In this document: positions 61,985-64,000 of the stretch, in pieces
Numbering within the stretch: position 1 is the stretch's first letter
Layout of the letters: the number at the start of each line of letters is the position of its first letter
Assembly: GCA_000389735.1 (NCBI GenBank)
Contig: APJY01000002.1
Span: 248,001 to 312,000, forward strand
Reading direction: 5' to 3'
Length of the DNA stretch: 64,000 bases
Source of the DNA: Sulfolobales archaeon Acd1
GTDB lineage: Archaea > Thermoproteota > Thermoprotei_A > Sulfolobales > Sulfolobaceae
Program-made: the position numbers and the translations under genes
Notes under the pieces: model-generated
The model's input: the letters and a program-made list of their open reading frames with translations, nothing else
Told to the model about the DNA's origin: nothing
Database searches by the model: none

Positions 61985-62757
61985 AGTCCTTCCTCGGGCT
62001 TCTCCGGGAGTCGTTTAATCACTTCATAGAGTAGCCTCTTTACCTTCTCCGTGTTCTCCGCCATTACCCTAGTGACTTCCTCCGCGGTGACCGGAATTTC
62101 CGCGAACACGTCGTAGTCTGTGACCATGGCTATAGTCGCGTAACACAACTGAGCCTCACAGGCCAAATTCACTTCAGGCACTAGGGTCATCCCTATGATG
62201 TCGGCTTTGAACACCTCCTTCCAGACTCTGCTCTCAGCCCTCGTGGAGAACCTGGGGCCCTCTATGCATATGTAAGTCCCCCTATCATGGGTGGTTATGT
62301 TCAAATCCTTCGAGGCGCTTATGATCACTTTCCTTAAGCTCTCACAGAAAGGCTCAGCCATGGAGACGTGGGCGACAACAGGACCGTCGAAGAACGTGTA
62401 ATCCCTCTTTTTCGTCATGTCGATGAACTGGTCCGGAACGACGAAGTCCCCCGGTTTGTAATCTAGCCTCAAGCTTCCCACGGCGCTAACGCTTATCAGG
62501 AACTTCACGCCCAGCTCCTTCATGGCCCATATGTTGGCCCTGTAGTTTATCTTATGTGGCGGTATTCTGTGCCCCCTACCATGCCTCGGTAGGAAGGCGA
62601 CGCTCCTACCTTCGACCTTTCCCACTATTATGTAATCGCTCGGCTCCCCGTAGGGGGTGTAGACCTTAACTTCCTGCGCGTCCTTTATTATTCCTGGGTC
62701 GTAGAGGCCGGAGCCGCCTATGATACCGATCTCCGCCTTTACTTTGGGGGATATCAA
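61945..62757 (-). CDS. mtnP: 5'-methylthioadenosine phosphorylase (MTAP II type)
   Basis: Cleaves methylthioadenosine with phosphate to recycle methionine and adenine. The 270-residue enzyme has [23 protein letters not shown] (phosphate site) and [15 protein letters not shown] motifs. It ends with Cys259-Ser-Cys261-Cys262, the CXC and neighbouring Cys that give the Sulfolobus solfataricus MTAPII disulfides and extreme heat stability. The gene overlaps the downstream unknown gene by 40 bases. Confidence 0.96.
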   Translation of the reverse strand: MISPKVKAEIGIIGGSGLYDPGIIKDAQEVKVYTPYGEPSDYIIVGKVEGRSVAFLPRHGRGHRIPPHKINYRANIWAMKELGVKFLISVSAVGSLRLDYKPGDFVVPDQFIDMTKKRDYTFFDGPVVAHVSMAEPFCESLRKVIISASKDLNITTHDRGTYICIEGPRFSTRAESRVWKEVFKADIIGMTLVPEVNLACEAQLCYATIAMVTDYDVFAEIPVTAEEVTRVMAENTEKVKRLLYEVIKRLPEKPEEGLCSCCRSLETALV

Positions 62758-62875
62758 GAGGGCTCAGGAGAATCCACGAATACCCGTTTAAATCGGCTTA
62801 TTGCCCTGAAGAGGGCCCTAAGAGGATCAAAAAATTGATAATTCGAGTCTTACCGATCTAACGGGGGCCCTCGAA

Positions 62876-63502
62876 ATGCCGAAAATCCCAGTTAGGGTCG
62901 TGAGTTGGCAGGAAATAGTCGACTGGAGCTACGGGCTGGCGGAAAGGATCATCGATAGCGGTTACAGGGTCGACGTGATAATCGCCATAGCCAGGGGAGG
63001 CCTCGTCCCCTCGAGGATACTGGCCGACAGGCTCGGTGTGGTAGACGTGATATCCCTAAAGGTAGAGCACTGGGTACAGACGGCCTCCAGGAACCCAGAA
63101 GCCAGGATAAAGTATCCTTACTCGGTCGACCTATCGGGGAAGAACGTCTTAATAGTCGACGATATCGCTGACACCGGTGACAGCCTAATCCTGGCGAAGG
63201 ACTACGCTAAGAGGAACTTCAACCCCAAGGAGATCAGGACGGCCACCCTCCAAGTAATCACCCAGACAACGAAGTACGTGCCCGACTACTATTATTTGGA
63301 GGTGAAAGATTGGGCCTGGTTCATGTATCCGTGGAACTACTGGGAGGACGTGATAAACCTAGTGAAGAAGTTGAAGGACAGTGGAGTCAACATCAAGAAC
63401 TTGGAAGAGCTGAAAAGGGCTTACGTGGACAGCTACGGCTCTCACCCTCCGATCGACCTGAATATCATAATTGATGAGATGAAAAGGAGAGGGGAGTTCT
63501 AA
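62876..63502 (+). CDS. Purine phosphoribosyltransferase (Gpt-2-like)
   Basis: A 208-residue type I phosphoribosyltransferase. The PRPP loop is [13 protein letters not shown] near residues 91-103, and the hood [11 protein letters not shown] matches the FPWDKWEVF segment of the copy at 8134. It has about 35 extra residues at the C-terminus. Neighbour to methylthioadenosine phosphorylase, so it may use the released adenine or its products. It is the paralogue of the first enzyme. Confidence 0.88.
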   Translation: MPKIPVRVVSWQEIVDWSYGLAERIIDSGYRVDVIIAIARGGLVPSRILADRLGVVDVISLKVEHWVQTASRNPEARIKYPYSVDLSGKNVLIVDDIADTGDSLILAKDYAKRNFNPKEIRTATLQVITQTTKYVPDYYYLEVKDWAWFMYPWNYWEDVINLVKKLKDSGVNIKNLEELKRAYVDSYGSHPPIDLNIIIDEMKRRGEF

Positions 63503-64000
63503 CTTATCTTAAACCTTAACTTTCCTATGGCACCTCCGAAGGTCTTCTTCACCCACTCTGCCTCGGGGACTTCGTCCCCCACGAGGAACACCTTGGTTCC
63601 GAACTTCTCAGCTTCCTGGGCTAAACTCTCCAGCTTCGGGTCCCCGTCGTCGTAAACTATTAGAGAGTCCACGGCTCCCATTTCAATGGCCCTCTTGATT
63701 TCCTCCAGGCCATAAACTACCAGACCGTCGTCCTTGGCCAAGTGGAACTTGATCTCCTCGATGAGCTTGCTTACCTCTATGTACTTATGGTTCTTTAATA
63801 CGTCCTCGGCCTTAAGCACCATCTCCCTGAGCCCCGCCTCACCTTGATAGGCCACGTCTATCAGAGGCGTTAACACCAGCTTCTTTAGCCTGTAGTCCAT
63901 GTAGTCCCCGTCGACGAAGTCCTTCTTGGCGTAGCCTGGGCCTCCCACAAGGACGCCCTTCAGCTTGCCAGTCTCAACGTAGGGGAGCAAGAGGGTGTTG
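63499..64000 (-). CDS. prf1: Peptide chain release factor aRF1, C-terminal part (partial)
   Basis: The frame is open to the window end; 166 residues of the C-terminus are seen. It contains the domain 2 to 3 stretch of class-I release factors: [51 protein letters not shown] and the [10 protein letters not shown] strand. The GGQ loop and decoding NIKS motif lie beyond the edge. aRF1 ends translation at all three stop codons. The stop overlaps the end of the phosphoribosyltransferase gene by four bases. Confidence 0.92.
   Translation of the reverse strand, partial: NTLLLPYVETGKLKGVLVGGPGYAKKDFVDGDYMDYRLKKLVLTPLIDVAYQGEAGLREMVLKAEDVLKNHKYIEVSKLIEEIKFHLAKDDGLVVYGLEEIKRAIEMGAVDSLIVYDDGDPKLESLAQEAEKFGTKVFLVGDEVPEAEWVKKTFGGAIGKLRFKIS

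Noticed and set aside
1-64000. CRISPR arrays, transposases, integrase or prophage genes
   Set aside because: No spaced repeat array, no DDE transposase or recombinase signature, and no terminal repeats found in reading either strand.

Overview
The window is chromosomal DNA of a thermoacidophilic archaeon of the order Sulfolobales. Gene content and gene order both say so: an Alba-age archaeal toolkit of aIF1A, aIF2-beta, aRF1, Rio1, Dim2-like KH protein, Nmd3 and RNase HII; a Sulfolobus-type single-OB SSB with an acidic tail; a 5'-methylthioadenosine phosphorylase ending in the Cys259-x-Cys261-Cys262 signature known from Sulfolobus; geranylgeranyl reductases; a hexaprenyl-type prenyl synthase; and 3-hydroxypropionate/4-hydroxybutyrate cycle enzymes. 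Base composition is near half G+C by eye (not counted), which fits higher-GC members such as Metallosphaera or Sulfodiicoccus better than Saccharolobus; this genus hint is inference. Coding density is very high, no stretch above about 300 bases lacks a gene, and I found no rRNA, tRNA, CRISPR array, insertion sequence or replication origin. Many promoters look leaderless: a TATA-like box about 26 bases before a start codon.

Layout. 1-3.2 kb: SUMT (cobA), then FAD and 2Fe-2S subunits of a molybdenum hydroxylase with a MocA-like nucleotidyltransferase and a CoxG-like protein; the molybdopterin-binding large subunit is absent here. 3.2-8.7 kb: a GTPBP1-type GTPase, a ZPR1-like zinc protein, Hsp20, methylmalonyl-CoA epimerase and mutase, a purine phosphoribosyltransferase. 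8.7-13.8 kb: a phosphodiesterase, a tiny membrane protein with three N-glycosylation sequons, a membrane-anchored double AAA ATPase, an inositol-monophosphatase-family enzyme and a thioredoxin-reductase-like flavoprotein. 13.8-18.3 kb: a pterin (sulfopterin-type) cluster of a dihydropteroate-synthase-like protein, a PTPS/QueD homologue and an MptE-like pyrophosphokinase, interleaved with unrecognised genes and a degenerate MNT/HEPN-like pair. 18.3-21.2 kb: a LeuA/AksA-family synthase with a broken 5' frame, a metallo-beta-lactamase-fold protein, two divergent ribbon-helix-helix regulators with dyads between them, and a stand-alone Lrp effector domain. 21.2-26.1 kb: an ABC-2 exporter and the archaeal coenzyme A genes panB, phosphopantothenate synthetase and pantoate kinase.

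26.1-32.2 kb: a fused FAD/Fe-S/CCG oxidoreductase with an extra C-terminal region, fused MoaD-MoaE, fused ThiD-ThiN, an HD phosphohydrolase and pyrophosphatase. 32.2-37.2 kb: a type IV pilus/secretion ATPase and TadC-like membrane protein, then a TGS protein whose GTPase domain has lost its P-loop. 37.2-43.5 kb: information-processing genes (rnhB, Nmd3, DUF424, aIF2-beta on one strand; eMtaB, thiolase, aIF1A, Rio1, KH protein on the other). 43.4-52.7 kb: a predicted PD-(D/E)XK nuclease-like protein, a DUF1152 protein, a C2H2 zinc-finger gene pair, metB-thrB, an SSB/PqqD-like operon, a MoxR-VWA pair and a HAD phosphatase. 52.7-64 kb: a DUF2070 membrane protein, lipid saturation and prenyl synthesis genes (two GGR-family reductases and a prenyl synthase), an Lrp regulator, a RimK-like ATP-grasp ligase, MTA phosphorylase, a second purine PRTase and the C-terminal part of aRF1.

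The genes tie together around cofactors (siroheme, molybdopterin, pterin, CoA, thiamine), acyl-CoA carbon metabolism (mutase, epimerase, thiolase), archaeal lipids, and translation/ribosome biogenesis. The least explained parts are the unknowns inside the pterin cluster, the membrane AAA ATPase with its glycosylatable small partner, the pseudo-GTPase with a TGS domain, and the two-regulator intergenic region at 20.3-20.47 kb.
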